This document shows, piece after piece, positions 25,542 to 26,200 of a stretch of DNA of 26,200 nucleotides. The notes beneath the pieces are model-generated. The model did not search any database and had not been told where the DNA came from. It saw nothing but the letters and a program-made list of their open reading frames with translations. This stretch comes from NORP309 sp045107085 (GTDB lineage Bacteria > Pseudomonadota > Gammaproteobacteria > Xanthomonadales > Marinicellaceae), in the NCBI GenBank assembly GCA_045107085.1, contig JBGCFT010000020.1, positions 1-26,200 of the forward strand. Reading direction: 5' to 3'. Made by a program: the position numbers and the translations under genes. How positions within the stretch are numbered: the stretch's first letter is position 1; each line of letters opens with the position of its first letter.

Positions 25542-26200
25542 ATGAAAAACACCAAATCTATAAGATCAAAATTAATCTCCTTGTTAACAATAACTTTGCT
25601 AATATTTCTAAACTCAGGATTTGTTATGGCTACCGAAGAACCAAATTACACTTTAATTAAAAAATCAGAAAATTTTGAATTACGCAATTACGAACCCAAA
25701 ATTATTGCAGAAGTCGTCATCAATGGCAGTATAAAACAAGCATCAAATAGAGGTTTTCGATTAATTGCTGATTTTATATTCGGAAATAATACATCCGTTG
25801 ATGGAAACAGTTCAAAAATCAGTATGACTGCTCCTGTAACAATGGAAAATAAATCAAAGTCAGAAAAAATTGATATGACTGCTCCTGTCACCATGGAAAA
25901 GAAACAAAATGAGTCCATGGACCAATGGTTGATGCATTTTGTAATGCCGAGTAAATACAGCATGGAAACCTTACCAAAACCTAACAACCCACAAGTCAAA
26001 GTGCGAGAAATACCTCAAACTAATTATGCTGTTATTAGGTTCTCAGGATTTACCAGTGAAAATAAAATCAAAGAAAAAACCAATCTACTTTTGAATTGGA
26101 TGAAAGAATTGGAATTAGAGCCCACAGGTCAACCTGAAATAGCCAGATACAATTCACCGATGATGCCGTCTTTTTTTCGAAGAAATGAAGTGATGATTTC
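25542..26200 (+). CDS. Exported SOUL haem-binding-family protein, 3' end cut off
   Basis: The reading frame runs from the ATG at 25542 to the window edge (219 complete codons) without a stop. It begins with a basic/hydrophobic export signal (MKNTKSIRSKLISLLTITLL, cleavage probably near VMA|TEE). The SOUL domain follows: YTLIKKSENFELRNYEPKIIAEV, then ISMTAPVTME and IDMTAPVTME, then WLMHFVMPSKYSMETLPKP and PTGQPEIARYNSPMMPSFFRRNEVMI. The last part is very close to the usual C-terminal end, so only a few residues are missing. Two copies of the MTAPVTM motif are normal for bacterial members. The family includes eukaryotic haem-binding proteins, but the haem ligand is not conserved in all, so haem binding is inferred. 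Confidence 0.9.
   Translation, partial: MKNTKSIRSKLISLLTITLLIFLNSGFVMATEEPNYTLIKKSENFELRNYEPKIIAEVVINGSIKQASNRGFRLIADFIFGNNTSVDGNSSKISMTAPVTMENKSKSEKIDMTAPVTMEKKQNESMDQWLMHFVMPSKYSMETLPKPNNPQVKVREIPQTNYAVIRFSGFTSENKIKEKTNLLLNWMKELELEPTGQPEIARYNSPMMPSFFRRNEVMI

Noticed and set aside
25841..25910. Duplicated MTAPVTM-coding segment in the SOUL gene as a recent duplication
   Set aside because: Two such motifs are a usual feature of bacterial SOUL-family proteins, so no special event needs to be invoked.

Overview
The window looks like chromosomal DNA of an AT-rich, aerobic, probably marine gammaproteobacterium. The gene content (gammaproteobacterial UmuD/UmuC, ETF-ubiquinone oxidoreductase, an E. 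coli-like ThiI core, an Mrp/NuoN-type antiporter operon) and the secreted proteins suggest a relative of Marinicella or the Xanthomonadales. The secreted-protein clues are a C-terminal tail of the ...FSNDFE type and tandem GxW-NP-SGHG modules. This assignment is inference from protein style, not from a marker gene. I see no rRNA, tRNA, CRISPR array, insertion sequence or prophage. Genes are dense, and most apparent alternative starts are TTG codons just upstream of better ATG starts.

Layout. Positions 1-2394 (+) hold the 3' end of a multisubunit cation/proton antiporter operon: a truncated MrpD/NuoN-like subunit, a 96-residue two-helix protein and a second complete MrpD/NuoN-like subunit, all with overlapping ends. 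A perfect 12-bp hairpin then closes the operon. Positions 2534-4461 (-) hold a three-gene cassette: a secreted protein of unknown function, an ECF sigma factor and a small single-pass membrane protein that is probably its anti-sigma factor. Positions 4778-6379 (+) encode a secreted seven-blade FG-GAP (integrin-alpha-like) beta-propeller. Positions 6400-8137 (-) hold umuC and umuD. Positions 8199-11549 (-) encode a large exported BNR/Asp-box propeller with two C-terminal modules, behind a good sigma-70 promoter.

Positions 11662-19964 (-) read as one or two long transcription units. In order of transcription they are ETF-ubiquinone oxidoreductase, a small exported chalcone-isomerase-like protein, a 1006-residue double amidohydrolase, a 427-residue amidohydrolase-like protein, then (after a 12-bp inverted repeat) thiI and a GNAT acetyltransferase. 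Only one of the three amidohydrolase-like domains keeps the metal-binding HxH motif. Positions 20144-22659 (+) hold acetoacetyl-CoA ligase and an exported DUF6265-like protein. Positions 22745-25336 (-) hold a small four-helix membrane protein, an MECR-like enoyl reductase and a CNNM/CBS-domain membrane protein. Positions 25542-26200 (+) hold an exported SOUL haem-binding-family protein cut by the window edge.

Functionally the window mixes ion homeostasis (antiporter, CNNM protein), oxidation of fatty and amino acids and ketone bodies (ETF-QO, acetoacetyl-CoA ligase, enoyl reductase), mutagenic DNA repair (UmuDC), tRNA thiolation (ThiI) and several large secreted beta-propellers. The least explained parts are the ECF sigma cassette with its secreted partner, the paired degenerate amidohydrolases and the C-terminal modules of the BNR protein. 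No wholly new system is demonstrated by the sequence alone.
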